Shown: one piece after another, positions 10,385 to 23,560 of the stretch
Position numbering within the stretch: position 1 is the stretch's first letter
Layout: every line of letters begins with the position of its first letter
Assembly (NCBI GenBank): GCA_015680685.1
Contig: MNCI01030283.1
Coordinates: 166,337 to 230,336 of the forward strand
Source of the DNA: Gnetum montanum
Taxonomy: Eukaryota; Streptophyta; Gnetopsida; Gnetales; Gnetaceae
Reading direction: 5' to 3'
Length of the DNA: 64,000 bases
Translations under genes and position numbers: made by a program
Notes under the pieces: generated by a model
What the model saw: the letters and a program-made list of their open reading frames with translations, nothing else
What the model was told of the DNA's origin: nothing
Database searches by the model: none

Positions 10385-13300
10385 GTCTATGAACCAAAAT
10401 ATCTAGTGATGGCTAAACATAAGTAGTTGCTTAAACAAAGGGGTCAAAGTCTAAATTTTTCCATGATAGGTAAAAATTACTATAATTTCATCTATGCCAA
10501 AATCCAAGCTAGCTTGCTCATTCCATGTGTGAAATCTAAATCCAAATGTGAGTATGAGCTAATCCACTACAATGGGAAGGAGTGCATTCCTTCTCCATAC
10601 AACAAAATATCACTAAGAAACACTCACATGTGCATCTTATCTTAATTGATTAATATGGATGAACCAAGAGAGGAGTTAAGATCAAATGATCATCATGAAG
10701 AACATGATGATTTTGAGGTTGAACCTGAACCTGACAACTTCCTAGGAAGCCTCTTGCAATAATTGGCTCCTCAAGCCACTACACCCACTTTGGCCTCTCT
10801 TACCTCTTCTATGGGAGAGGTCCCTCAATCCTCTCCTCCCATGTATCCTACTATGTTTGGACTAGAATCCATCATAGTGGTCAACTAGGCATAATTGATG
10901 CCCTAATCAATGCTCTTCTCTTTTATGCTTTTTGCCATGCAACCTCCTTTTGCATGGACATCACCGATCATCTTGACCACTGCTCTTTCATTCTCTATGT
11001 TGGTGGCCCCCAAAATGGAACCCCAAGTTCCAAGCATCACGTTTGTCATTTTATCCCTTCATGTCACAAGTACCAACATAAACCTCCTTCTCATTATTTA
11101 GCCCTCATGTGACAATGATAACCCAGCCTTTCCCTTCCATGCCACACCCCATTGTGAGGCCATAAGCCTATCAACTTACATTGTAACCCTATGTACAAAT
11201 GCCACAACCCACAAGAATACCCCAATGCTTGGATCAGGCCTTCCAAATGATCCAAGACCTTACAAAAGAGTTGCATATGCTCAAAGCTTCAACTACATAG
11301 ATAGTTAAGATCATGGATTTCTATCATGATGATTCTATTAGTCTTGCTATCCTAATAAAAACTCCTCCCCTAGGCATTCAATATTCTAATTTACCAAATA
11401 CAATGGTGAGGGTGATCCCAATGCTCACCTCATCACCTTTTGCTTCAAGTGCCTATTGTTATAGGCTTGGCCTCATATTGTAATAAGGATCTTCCCTATG
11501 TCTCTTACTAGAAAGGCATTAGACTGGTACTATGCATTATCCCAAGGATCTATATCCTTACTTGAATATTGATCTTATAATTTTTAAGCCATTTCAAGTA
11601 TAACTTGAAACTAGAAACCACCCTATACTAACTAATGAAATTCAAATAGGAGCCCCTTGAACTACTTTAGAAGTTCATCCAAAGGTGGAATGCTCTACTG
11701 AATGAGATTCCTAAGTCCATAGCTAAAATCAACCTTTTAGCCATCTTCAACAAGGTGGTCAATGACTTTATCAAGTCTAAACTTTATTACCTAGACCCAT
11801 AGTCACTTAGTCAAGCCTTCTCCCAAACCAAGAACATAGAGGATGTTTCTAAGGCCAACCATGATCCTGCCTATGTGGCATACAAAAACCAACACATGCG
11901 AAAGGACAAGGAGAAGGGGAGGCAAAACCATGTAGCCATGGCCACTATGGCCAAAGATAACAAAAAAAGCATAGGGGCATAAAATAAATCAACCTAAGGC
12001 CCCTACCACAAATAACCAACCATCAACATTCAAGGCCTCTACATCGAGCAACACAAGACATAACTTTGAGAAAAAAGATTAATCAAAGTACACTAGGTTA
12101 CCCTTGAAACTATTTGAACTCCTTGACCAAATGTTGAAGAGTGGGAGGATCTAGTAGAAAAAAACAATAGAGAATGCCTACAAGAGGTATGATTGATTAT
12201 CCAAGATCCCAAAGAACCCCATTCTAGTAACCAAGGATGACCCACCTATAACTGAGTACTTTAAACTTAACCATTTTTGTCATTATTATCAAATTTTAGG
12301 TCATGATACTAATTTTTTCCTAGCCTTGAAGGATAACCTACAAAAGATAATAGACAAGGATGAGCTAGTGCTCAATGCCTCTAACTAAGTTAGGCCATAA
12401 AACTAGTCCATGTAGGTCTATAAAGACTCATTAAATGCCAACTATAGCCAATACACCATAGCTACATTCAATGTAAGCAACAACTGAAGACCTATATGGG
12501 AGTTTTTTGTGATTCAAGTACCTCCTCATAATGAAAGGGGCTCTTCAACTTCATCTAGTTTAAGGCCCCCTTTTGTTGTAAGGATATCATCATCAATGCC
12601 TCTCAAGGAATCTTTTGTGAGTGGAGTGCCCCCTCCTACTGCAACCAAATCTGCAACTATGCATGAACAATGTTCTCTCATGGTGGGTAAGGTAACAACT
12701 TGTTCACAACCCAAAAAAAAACAAGAAATTTCCAACTAAACAATGCAAGAAGCCTTTTTTCAAAGCCTAAAACCAAAGACAATAAGTAGTTGAAGCCATG
12801 GAAGGAGGTGGGCATGCCAAATCCCACTCCTATATCATCCATCCCCATGAGTTCTAATGCTCAAACTATTTCCACTAGTTAATCAAGGGGGAACCCTAAG
12901 CCACAAGTGAATGGAAAAGAGACCAAATCACAACAACTAAAACATGAAGTTTGCATCCTAGGATGCATGGAGGAAGTCAAAGTCAATAAGAACAAGAAGC
13001 CAACAACCAATGACAAAGATTTTCTTAATGCTATGGAACAGGTCAAACAATCCTTAAAATAAAACAATTACCTCTTTAAGCCTATATGACCTAGTAATGA
13101 CTTATGGTACTCATCATGAGGCACTAGTAAAAATCTTGACTTTAATCCTTGTTAGCCAAGACATCCTTGCTAGTGAAGACTCCATCCACATGGTGATGAT
13201 ACCACCTTCACCAAAGGGAGAAACAAAGTCAATGACATTAGTTTTTTGTGATAGTGAGGTCAAAATCAATCCCTAAGATGATGAAACAATGAAGGCTTCT

Positions 13301-13941
13301 CTCTTGATAACAATAAGGATGAGGTGATACAAGGTACATAGGATGCATGTGGATAATGGGGCAGCCACTAACATTATACCCTATATCATTGTTAAACATT
13401 TGGATCTAATGGAACACATGCAACATACCTTAATTTTCACTTTTAAATTCTTTAAAGAATCTTTGATTGTAGTCAAAAGCTCAATCTCATTATACTTCAT
13501 ATTAGGAGAATAATTCCCCCACCAACCAATTTCTTGATGGTGCAAGAGACACCAGGATTCAATCTTATTATGGGGAGGCCTTGGCTTGCTTAATTATGAG
13601 CTATTACCTCATCCATCCACCAATAAATTCACATGCATTATGAAGGCAATGAAATAATTATTCATGAAGATAGTGTGGTTCTCTTGGTAGTCAAAAAAAT
13701 TTATGGAGAGCAAGGGGATGAAGTGGAGTCTTAGGAAGAGACTCCTATTTTTAATGATGAAGTCTAGAGGCCCATTAGAGCAAACGAGGCCAAAATTAAC
13801 AACAATGAAATCATGGATGCACCATGGGATGAGCTACCCTTTAATGTGATTAGTGAAGGAAATGGGAAATACAAAATCATGCAATGTGGATCATACACCT
13901 TTCCTGATCTTTCAAAGATTAAGAAACATTTGCATAGTTAA
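10385..13941 (+). pseudogene. Element A gag-protease polyprotein, broken
   Basis: This is the gag and aspartic protease of a Tat-type Ty3/gypsy element. Near 10,540-10,600 lies a conserved N-terminal patch, YELIHYNGKECIPSPY, with counterparts in B (33,235-33,290) and C (5,240-5,290). The capsid core is at 11,500-11,930: MSLTRKALDWYYALSQGS, then WNALLNEIPKSIAKINLLAI, then AYVAYKNQHMRKDKEKGRQ. The protease is at about 13,340-13,600 with VDNGAATNIIP as the active-site loop (Asp-Asn-Gly-Ala; the family usually has Asp-Ser/Thr/Gly-Gly) and a late Gly-rich flap remnant. The frame ends with SKIKKHLHS and TAA at 13,939-13,941, equivalent to the end in B at 36,212-36,214. Many stops and frameshifts rule out function. 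Confidence 0.8.
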
Positions 13942-14831
13942 TTGTATGTTTCCTATTTGCTTACCCCTATGCCCATAACCATGTAGCATTATCTTTTGTT
14001 TTCTTAGCCTAATTTAACCTTTGTTTACACATACCATTTTTGCATTACTTTATTAACCTCATTTTAGCCTTATGTCACACATCATCTATAATTTACCCTT
14101 GTTTACAGTTTACATTTTTATGCCTTGTTTATTTTAAAGCATAAAACATAAAAAATACAATGAAAATTTTATCTTGAAAAAATCTATAAAAATTTTAAAA
14201 CACAAAACTTATTAAATTTTTCTTCCAATTCTGATCCATTATGGCCTAAAACTAGCAAAATGTCTTGGCTTGCTATGGCCTAAAACTAGCAAAATGTCAT
14301 GGCTTGCCATGGCCTAAAATTGGCAAAATAATGACCCGCCATGGCCTAAAACTAGCAAAGTGCATGGCCCATGATGGCCTAAATCTAGCAGCACCTTTAT
14401 GACCTATTTATCTTTTACCTACATTATGACTTAGCTTATATTTTTATTGGCCTAGTTAATTTTCATTTTTACCTTACCAAATATTACATTATGATCGCAT
14501 GATTTAACTAGTGTAGCCCCATGATATGAATGAAACATAAAACACATAAGGTTCATAAAACTAGAAATACTAGAACATATAAGAAAAATTAAAATTTTTA
14601 ATAATAACAACAATAAAAAAAATGTCTGTAATCCATAGGCATAGTTACACAGTGTGACAAAAGTCCAAATGACATATAGAATAAATAGAAGTCCAATAGC
14701 CATGGCTACACTGTGTAGTAATAGCATAAAAGATAAACTATCTTACAAATAAATAATGAATAAGACTAGACAAAACACCATAATATGATTGATAACAAAA
14801 ATAACCAGAAGCATGATAAAAACTAATGAAA
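13942..14831 (+). other. Spacer between gag-protease and the antisense gene in element A
   Basis: This is non-coding. At 14,230-14,400 there are five imperfect tandem copies of a unit of about 45-55 bp built on ATGGCCTAAAACTAGCAAA. The same unit occurs in B (36,460-36,610) and C (29,935-30,000), so it belongs to the element family. The 14,452-14,727 minus-strand open frame has no counterpart in B or C and I do not consider it real. Confidence 0.6.
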
Positions 14832-17800
14832 CTAAGATGAAACTAGAGGGGGGTGTGGAGCATCTCCAACGTGATCACCACGAGGACCATTGCTATCATT
14901 GGCTTCCTATACCAATCATAATAACAAAATCATAATCAAAAATCAACACAATAAGAAACTAAATTACAATTTTAAAAAAACTAAAATATGCCTAATCAAT
15001 TAAGAATAATAAACCTAGGAAGATTTAGGAGTAGTATCTTCTATGGGGAAGCTTCAAAGACCAACTTCTAGATGATGCAAAATTTGGTCTTCAGTCATGT
15101 GGGCCCAATCCACTTCTCCAAGATTAATGCCAATCAATATGTTTCTCTCATCAATGTTAGTCCATGTTGGTGGATCTCATGAAAATGTAGTAGTGGTCAC
15201 CTCCCTAGAAGTAGTATTAACCTCATAAGTTGGGGAATTAGCAACCACCAGAAAGCCTTCAAATAATTTGAAGATGTCTCTAGTGTTGATTCCCTTCATG
15301 AATAGCTCTAACTTACACTACTCTATGGACTCCTCTTGTAGCCACTTAAGGTAACTCTCCCATTTAGTCTTGTACTTCTTTTTATGGTCCTTTTGTACTT
15401 AGCCCCACTCAAGGATCCAAGCACAATAGCCCCTCAACTCCCTAGCCTTACAAGCCAACAAGTCTATCTCTATCTTTTTCTCCACAAGGTTTCTAGCAAG
15501 AGAAACCTTTTAATGGATGGAATTATAGTAATATGACCCTTCTATCTCTTTAGTTTACAAAGAGTCTTTGTTAGCCACTTGGGCTTCCAAAAACTCTTTG
15601 TAATCCTTAAGATCTTTTATCTCCTAAGCCTACTTCTTATTTTTCCTTTCCAATGCTACAACTCATTCCCATAGGAACTCATTGGAATGTTGGCATTCCC
15701 ATGAAGTTTAGGCACATGAGGGTGCACATTCAGTGGCACTTTCATATAACCTTTTTGGGGCATTTTTTACTTTAGGTGATAAGTTGAGTAGTTCAACAAT
15801 TTCAATGGCATAGTTGAAATCCCATCCAACCTTGAACATTGTAGATGATACAATAATGGTGAATACATAAAACTAGTAAACAACAAATAAAAAAATAAGC
15901 AAAAATAATTTTAAATAAGTAAGACCATTTAACCATAAAATCCATATGAAACAAAAGTGCATAAACCATAAAAACAAGTAAACAAAAAATAAACTAAGGT
16001 TCTGATCAACATTAGGAGCAACCTAGTACAACTAATCGATCATGTCTTTAGTCATACCCTACATGAACTCTATTTTTTTTTGGAACCTCCACCCATGGTT
16101 TCATGTGAAAAAAAGATGTGGAAGCATCTAGTTGAGGTTTAGGAGCTACAATAACCATTACCTAGTTTTGAACCATTAAACAAAGCATCCAAGGCATCCA
16201 GTGTGACATTGGATAGCCCCTTCTCTTCATGTCGTTGTAGTGCCTCCTCCTCTAGGTGTGTTTTTTGCCTCTGCTACCACAGCTTAGGCCACTAGTTTTT
16301 GTTGTTTACCTACAAGAATAATGAAGACAAAATGTAGAGAAACTTAGCATATTTTGCCTAAAACAAAATAAAAACATGATCATATAATAGAAAACATAAA
16401 TGTAAAATAACTTAAACAAAATAACACAAGTAGAACATACCTACAACCACATGGTGCACTTCACCAGGTCTAATAATGAGCCTCCTCTTCATAGGTTACT
16501 CAACAACTGGTGTTGTCTCCTCAACCATAGGCCTCTTCAACTTTGCTCTAATTGCTCTGTCAACTTCAGCATGTAACTTCTTAGCCTTCTTAACATTTCC
16601 ATAGTCAACTTGGGATTTAACCCCCATACTATTAGGGGAAAGACAAAACATACCACTAAACTGCTTAATGGTAATAGACAATGATTCCCCAACATCCTTT
16701 GGTGGGTTATGAGCCTACATGGTTGGAAAAACATGTTTCACCCAAGGCTTACAAAGTTGAGATGGACCTTGACTTACCCATCGTATTGACAAACCTCCTT
16801 AGATATGCCATAAAAAATGCAAAGTGCATGTGGCATATCATTTCAAGGTTGTCCTAGAGTTTCAAGATCTGCCCTTGTAGACTGAAAACCAAATGAGTAG
16901 TCCAGTTGAATTGAGTATCCTTGGTGAGGATCCTTTTCATGATTCATGCACATTCAATGCTCAAGATTTTCTTTAGTGATAGAAACTTTGGAAATTCATG
17001 GGACTGAAACAACGAATACATCTTGTTCACCTCTACAACTTGGTAATGATCTACAATTAGTCTAGCATGGTTACGGCAAGTGTTTAGTCATTCTTCCACT
17101 TCCTCATGGTGGCTTGCCTCTTTCCCTAGTTTGGTGGTAACCTTCATGCCCTTATAAGGGATACTAAAGAGGTTACTAAAGGTATATTTATTGATGGCCA
17201 AGGTGATAGGCAGACCATCAACTTAAGTGATGAATTTCTACACTCCTTTATTAAAGTAGTTGATGATATTCACCATCTCAAGGATAGGGATGGTTGGGAT
17301 AGAAGCCATGAATAGATCAAGCAAACTTGCATTGGTAGTCCTTAAATGGAGATCCCTAGGTGGCTAGCTAGCTAACCAATGCTATGCTACATCTACCTTA
17401 CCAAACTTGAGAATGGGTGTCTCCTTGGCATAGGATGGAGTAGCCCCTACAACATAATGAAAACAATTGTTAGCTTTGGCATAGGCACATCATATATCTC
17501 AAAAATATAATAAACATAACTAATTAAAATAATACTTATAGTCATACCAATAAAATCAATAAGGCAATTAAACCTAGATAGCCTAACAACTATGTAACTA
17601 GAAAACATTGACATTACATCAAAAAAAAAACATAAGAATTCTTACTTTGATTGCTAGTAGAAGACAATGTGGGGGTCCTAAGAGGTATGCAAGTTTATGC
17701 ACCAAAATCAGGGATACCCCACCAACTATGGACCATCTCGTTAGCTAGACACTTGTGGTAGGCTTGGGAATAGCATGAGGTATACCTACAGAAGTCATCC

Positions 17801-19917
17801 TTGAGCTACTCCATCACTACAAGCCTGACTACTTGGATTTTAGCAAAGATCTCTAGCACTATTTGGGAAAAGGGTAAGAGTTGATCACTTTTGATCAACC
17901 CATGGTTATCTACCCTATACTTGCAAGCATTAAAACTTAAACAAAAATTGTTAAACCCAAGTGGGCTAATGAAATCAATAATGAAACCAAAGAAACATAA
18001 AATTACATTTACCCTTCCAAATGGTAGATAGTTGTAGGAGGATTTTGAAACAAGGTGTTGACGTGGTGACCAACTAGTAACATATTGTTGGCATTGTATT
18101 GAATAAATTTGGGCATATCCAAAATTTTGGACAACTTACATGTGTCCCAAGAGTATATGTGATTGAGTTGTTTATCCTCCACATGGGTATCAAGATCATC
18201 AACTATGAACTTGATGATTAGGTTGGTAGAATGGAGTAGTAAGGTTTTCATGATGATGGCCATTGTATTAGATGCCAAGTGTAACATACCATTACACTAA
18301 AATTCTGTAGTAAGAAGGATAAAACTCCTTGGGCTCTAGCCTAAACCAAAGGGAACCATGGTCCCATATCATGTTGGTAGGTGAGGTGTTTGATCCTAGT
18401 GTGTGTATACAACATAGTAATCCAACCAGCTCGATCACCACTAGGATAGACTTCAAGAAGGTCCTACACAACCCAATGATGATCATAAAAACCGTATATG
18501 TTCATAACAAAAATTTAACAATTGTTAAATAACCAAAAAATCTCAGCCATAATGTTAATGTTTTCACACTAAAACAAATAACAAAATTCACAATTCTCAA
18601 CCCTTAAAACCAAAGCAAAATTTAACTAAAAATTAAACAAAGGACCAAATAGCCCATTAACACTCATGACAATTTTGTGCTAAAAATATACATAAAAATT
18701 GTAGAAATATTATGTAAAAAAATTGAAGCCATGAGAATTAGTTTGTACTAAAATATAATCCACAACAACATGTACAAAATTCCAAATTGAATTTAATAAA
18801 ATTTCAATTAGAAATTCTAGTTTATAGTGAAATTAGCTATACTAGAAACTCTAGGAGGACTAGTTCAAAAGTTTAAAAAATTCCAATAGTTGTTGAGAAC
18901 CAAAATACAACATATAAATGATGTTAGAAATTTTTAACATTTCCATAAAAACACAAAAAATAGGCCAACATTGCTTGTACAAGACTAGGGGGTTTGTAGT
19001 TTTAACAACCAAAACTACAATTGTACATGATAGTTCACATATACTAAAAATGATAAGTTTTTACTAAAATCTTTTCTAAGTTTGTGCGTTGAACACACAA
19101 GAAGTTCAATGGAAAATTTAACATCAACCTTGCAGTTTGATCTTGGGAAAAAATCAATATGATAGCCTGGAAACATGTTAAAATTTTGTGAAAAACCCAA
19201 ACTATAAAAAAATGGTTGTAATTAAAACACTGGGAAAAATATGAAGAAATTTTTAAAAATTCTAGAAAAAATGCCAAACCCTCCCACATAGACCTAAGCA
19301 CCCTAAGAAGTTGGGACATTTGCAGAAAAATTCATTCTAGGTGTCAACACTACCTAGATTTAGAGGGGTAAAACGGTAAAAAACCAAAAATCCATTGTGT
19401 ATTGATCTATGGAAAAATTCATAAAAAATTAGTTATAAGTCAAAAATTAGTGGTTCAACCACAAATTTGACTATAAAACAAAAAAAAAAAAACAACCTCA
19501 TGGCCTTGAAAACCAAAAATTCTCTACCATTTTCTCATGAAAAATTGAAAATTGGCATTGCTTTTTGGTTGAAAACAACAACAAAAAAATACACAAAACA
19601 AGGAAAAATAAAAATTCATAACTTCATACTAGCAACCCCTAAGACCAAAAAAATGCATTACACACATAACCATAATTCAACACAGCATGTAAATCATTCA
19701 AAGACAAAATCCATTCAACATACAAGCCTAACCAAGAGAAAATGCCTAGGTTCTAAGACAAAATTCACATAAAATGACCAAGAAAAGGGCACTTGGCAGT
19801 CATTGTGAATGATCCTTTCCCAAACAGAGGTCGTGGCAGGTTGGAGAGTCTCTTGGAAGTAGCATCTACCTCTTCCAGGGCTTGGTTCTTATTGGTGGAT
19901 GCTCTTCTCTTGGACAT
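14832..19917 (-). pseudogene. Antisense multi-exon gene inside element A
   Basis: A decayed gene runs opposite to gag and pol. Proposed exons, in gene order: 19,917-19,792 (126 nt, MSKRRASTNKNQALEEVDAT...), about 18,487-18,013, about 17,917-17,646, 17,446-16,778, 16,714-16,441, 16,309 to about 16,010, about 15,870-15,015 and 14,906-14,832 (75 nt, ending in stop). Introns show GT...AG ends, for example GTAAGAATTC with TTGTAG, GTAAGTC with CATGTAG, GTATGTTC with TTCTTGTAG, and GTTTATT with GGTATAG. The intron at 16,715-16,777 is very short (63 nt). The product would have been several hundred residues; the fourth exon holds NKYTFSNLFSIPYKGMKV, and 15,015-15,750 encodes a Lys/Glu-rich, probably coiled-coil region. 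I do not recognise the protein. Extra antisense ORFs are known in plant Tat elements, which is the likely category. Stops inside several exons show it is dead. Confidence 0.6.
18488..19791 (-). other. First intron of the antisense gene in element A
   Basis: This AT-rich stretch has no coding signal. Its word GGAAAAATTCATAAAAAATTAG (19,410-19,431, given here only as position and key pattern AATTCATAAAAAATT) recurs at the matching place in B (about 37,578) and C (about 49,666), showing that the intron is homologous in all three elements. Open frames at 19,015-19,319 and 19,467-19,772 fall inside it and look like chance. Confidence 0.5.
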
Positions 19918-20480
19918 CTTGTGAATAGATTGATGTAAAATAGCTCCAAATTCTCCTTCACTATCCTTGCAGCTACACTTCTCCTTGGTGTAGGATAGCC
20001 AAACTACACTAGGGATGAATGGAATTGAAGTAAAATCAAGGTGGAAGCTTTGATGTTATGTGTTTCCCATTAGAGATGGACTAGGAAAGTTAGTTTTGGT
20101 AAAATTGTAATTTGGGGATTACTCCAAACTTATGCATTGGAAATCTAAACTCCATCCCCTAAACACCCACACAACTCTCACATAACTTCATGTTTATAAT
20201 TGAAAAGTGGAAACTACACTAAGTTACTAGAAGAGTTACTATATTTTAACAATTTAAATTTAGGTGGGCCCCACTAGGCTCCTCCCAAATAAACTAGTAA
20301 AAACCCTAATACACTAGGATCTAAGTCTTCTTCCAAGAACTACACTGGTGTTAATTTCCTAGAAAGCCTTTGAATGGATTCCAAGCCTTAAGCACTACTA
20401 AAACTTACCTCCCAACCACCCATGTATAACATGTTAAAGCCAATAAACCATCATGCAAAACTTAAAATAATATATTAATA
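19918..20480. other. Region upstream of the antisense gene, element A
   Basis: This is the 5' flank of the antisense gene on the minus strand. It is non-coding in all frames. No clear TATA box or repeat stands out before the 190-bp-period array begins near 20,480. Confidence 0.4.
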
Positions 20481-22098
20481 TTGGAAGGTACCAAGCATCA
20501 AAGAAATCCAAAACTCATAATAAAATAAGCTATGTTGGGTAGCTACATCAGCCAAGTACCCAACCAATTGGCCAGTGTAGTTCCATGGGGAATGGAAATT
20601 CCAACCACAAATTAGGCTTCCAATCGACTTTGGAATGACGATGCCAAGTCCCAAACCCTAGCCAGAACCTCTAGTGGCTTCAAAATTCCTTAAGGACTAT
20701 CAAAAAATGCTAAAAATCACTTGTTCTAAGGAGCCACACTAGAGGGTATCTAAACTATGTTGACCAATGTAGTCCCAACATAGTTCATGAGGGTTTGATG
20801 ATCAAATGCCTCAAACAACCTTCAAAGTGGTAGATCATGACCTTTACACCTCCCATGAGTCTTTGGTAGCCTTGAAATATCAAACAACAAAGAAAAAATA
20901 GGTCAAAACCAAATTTAATCTTCCAACTATGCTAGGCATGATCTCAACGATGTTGGCTAGTGTAATCCTAGCATAGTTCTCCTAAGAAAATCCACAAATA
21001 ACCTTCAAGGTGGCATATCTTAGCCTTCATATCTCTTTGGAGTTTTTGATAACCTTGAAATACCAAAGTATAGAACAAAAAGAAGTTAAAATATACTTGA
21101 ACCTTGGAACTATGCTGGGAAAGGCCATAACTATGTTGGCTAGTGTAGTCCTAGTGTGGTTCTAATATGAAAATCCTGAATAGGACATTAACATGTTAAA
21201 TCAACCCTCAAATGCATCATCCAAACCCTAGAACCTTGTTGGGGCCTTTAGAGACCACCACCCTAGAAACTAAGTTGAAAATGATTAATATTCACCATTT
21301 TCCCCAAATCTAAGCTAGGACTATATTAGCTAGAGTAGTTCAAGGGGGCATGACCATATCAAAGCTTAAATGACCTCTAAAATCAAAAATTTTAATCCTA
21401 AAACCCTGAACATGGGCATTAGTGACCCTAAGAATTTGAGAACTTGGTTGATTGACCATCAAAACTTACCAAAAATAAAGATTCATGTGCAACTAAGTTG
21501 GGGTAGGCTAGAGCCATGCTGGCGAGCATGGCCCTAGCATAGTTATGGTTTCAAAATTGCTATACTAGCATCACAACACTAGAAATGATCTAAAACTTAA
21601 CTGGGAAAGTCTAAGATATTGAAACCTTAAAGCCAACTACAAATTAGTCTTTTTTATCATTAAATGCTCAATTTTTATCAATCCATGTTAAGGCCACCAT
21701 GAACTGCACTGGCCAACATAGTTTTGGGGGGATGGTGCTAAAAATCACTTTCAAAAACCTATGTTGGCCTTTGAATGAATGATTCACAACCCTGATGCCC
21801 TTGCACTATCCTAGGAAGCCGATGGAGCATAAATTTCAATCCTAAGATGTTATAAATCCACTTTTTCCATGGAACTACACTAGAACCATGATAGTTAGCA
21901 TAATCCTAGCATAGTTGGGAGCCTTGGATAGTATTTGTAGCTTCTAGAGTGTTAAACTAATGTGAAAGTTAATAAATCTTCATTCCTAATCCATTGGGCT
22001 AGCAATACAGACCATTAGAACTCTAAAACTGACTATAACAAATCCTAAAATTTATTTTTTGATAAGAACCATGATGGGCCTTGCCAAAGCTACATTGG
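20480..22098 (+). repeat. Degenerate tandem array, period about 190 bp, element A
   Basis: A core such as GGCTAGTGTAGTCCTAGCATAGTT returns at about 20,570, 20,763, 20,957, 21,138, 21,325, 21,520, 21,710, 21,885 and 22,095. The spacing is near 190 bp, while the sequence between cores is only weakly alike. Each unit also carries words such as AACCTT and CCTAGAA. The units are much diverged, in contrast to the 217-bp copies that follow. Confidence 0.65.
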
Positions 22099-22748
22099 CC
22101 TTCATAGTCCTAGCATGGCTCTAATGTAGTTACAAAAAGAAGCTTCTTTTTTGCCTTCAAACAACCTCAAAATTACCCCCAAGTGCCCAAACATTTCCAT
22201 CAACCCTGTAGCCTTCTATAATGGCCCACTAAGGCATTAAACTAGCAAAATATGATCTTGATTAACCAATATTAACCATGTTTTATTCCCATGTTTTCCA
22301 CCTTGACTCATTTGACCTTCATAGTCCTAGCATGGCTCTAATATAGTTACAAAAAGAAGCTTCTTTTTTGCCGTCAAACAACCTCAAAATGACCCCCAAG
22401 TGCCCAAACATTTCCATCAACCCTGTAGCCTCCTATCATGGCCCACTAAGGCATAAAACTAGCAAAATATGATCTTGATTAACCAATATTAACCATGTTT
22501 TATTCCCATGTTTTCCACCTTGAATCATTTGACCTTCATAGTCCTAGCATGGCTCTAATGTAGTTACAAAAAGAAGCTTCTTTTTTGCCTTCAAACAACC
22601 TCAAAATGACCCCCAAGTGCCAAACATTTCCATCAACCCTGTAGCCTCCTATCATGGCCCACTAAGGCATAAAACTAGCAAAATATGATCTTGATTAACC
22701 AATATTAACCATGTTTTATTCCCATGTTTTCCACCTTGACTCATTTGA
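22099..22748 (+). repeat. Three near-identical 217-bp tandem copies
   Basis: Units begin at 22,099, 22,316 and 22,533, each with CCTTCATAGTCCTAGCATGG, and end with CCACCTTGA(C/A)TCATTTGA. They differ at only a handful of positions (for example TATAATGG against TATCATGG). This is a recent local triplication of the last unit of the 190-bp-period array. Confidence 0.95.
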
Positions 22749-23560
22749 CCTTATTCTATTATGTTTCAACTTGTCTTGATCTTGTTGCCCATTATTGACC
22801 TTTATTGTTAGATCATTTGGTGTCATTTGCATTACGTTCATCATTTTAGCATCATTTAAAATCAACTTCATCAAGTTTTTCTATCATTTGGCATCATTTG
22901 GCCTTAGTTGACTTGTTTTGGAATCAGCTAGTACCATTGGACATCAACATGACCTTGTTTAATCCTCTAGGACATCATTTGATGGGATTTTACCATCATT
23001 TAGGCTTCATTCGACTCCATTTTTCATCATTTGGCTATCAGTTGACTTTATTCTACATTAGTTGGCCTTTGGTTTACCTTGTTTATCCTACCTTTCTCTT
23101 TTGTAACCTTTGTTAATCATGTTTTAGCCTTATTTGACATCATTTAATGGTTCTAGACCATCATTAAGCTTTATTTGACCATCATTTGATCTTTATGTTG
23201 CTTCATTCTAGGCTATTTGGCTTTCAGGGTACAGTACCTATCTTAACTCCCTTTTTATGACCTCTAAGGACCTTACTTTAACCCTGATTTACATCACTAA
23301 ATGGAGTTTGATCATCATTTTTCCTTCATTTGATTTCATTTTATCATTTTTTGGCCTTCATTTGATCTTATTTTACATTATTTAGCATTTGTTTCATCCT
23401 ATTTTTTATCCTACCTCTTATAACCTTTAGTTGCCTTGTTTGAACCCTATTTGACCATTGATGAAACATATTTTGGCTTATCCATGCATTATTGCTAGAG
23501 TATTTTACCTTATTTTGGCATTGTTTTCTCATTTTATCTCATAGGTACCACTTAATGTGC
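22749..23560 (+). repeat. TTTGACATCATTT-type simple repeat zone, element A
   Basis: Words of the form CATCATTTGAC, CATTTGGC and TTATTTGACC recur every 10-25 bases throughout. Equivalent zones lie just before the pol part in B (42,300-42,890), C (52,070-52,840) and, reversed, D (56,560-56,860). No coding signal is present. Confidence 0.7.

Noticed and set aside
14452-14727. 91-codon minus-strand frame next to the antisense gene
   Set aside because: It lies beyond the terminal exon stop, is very AT-rich and hydrophobic by composition, and has no counterpart in B or C.
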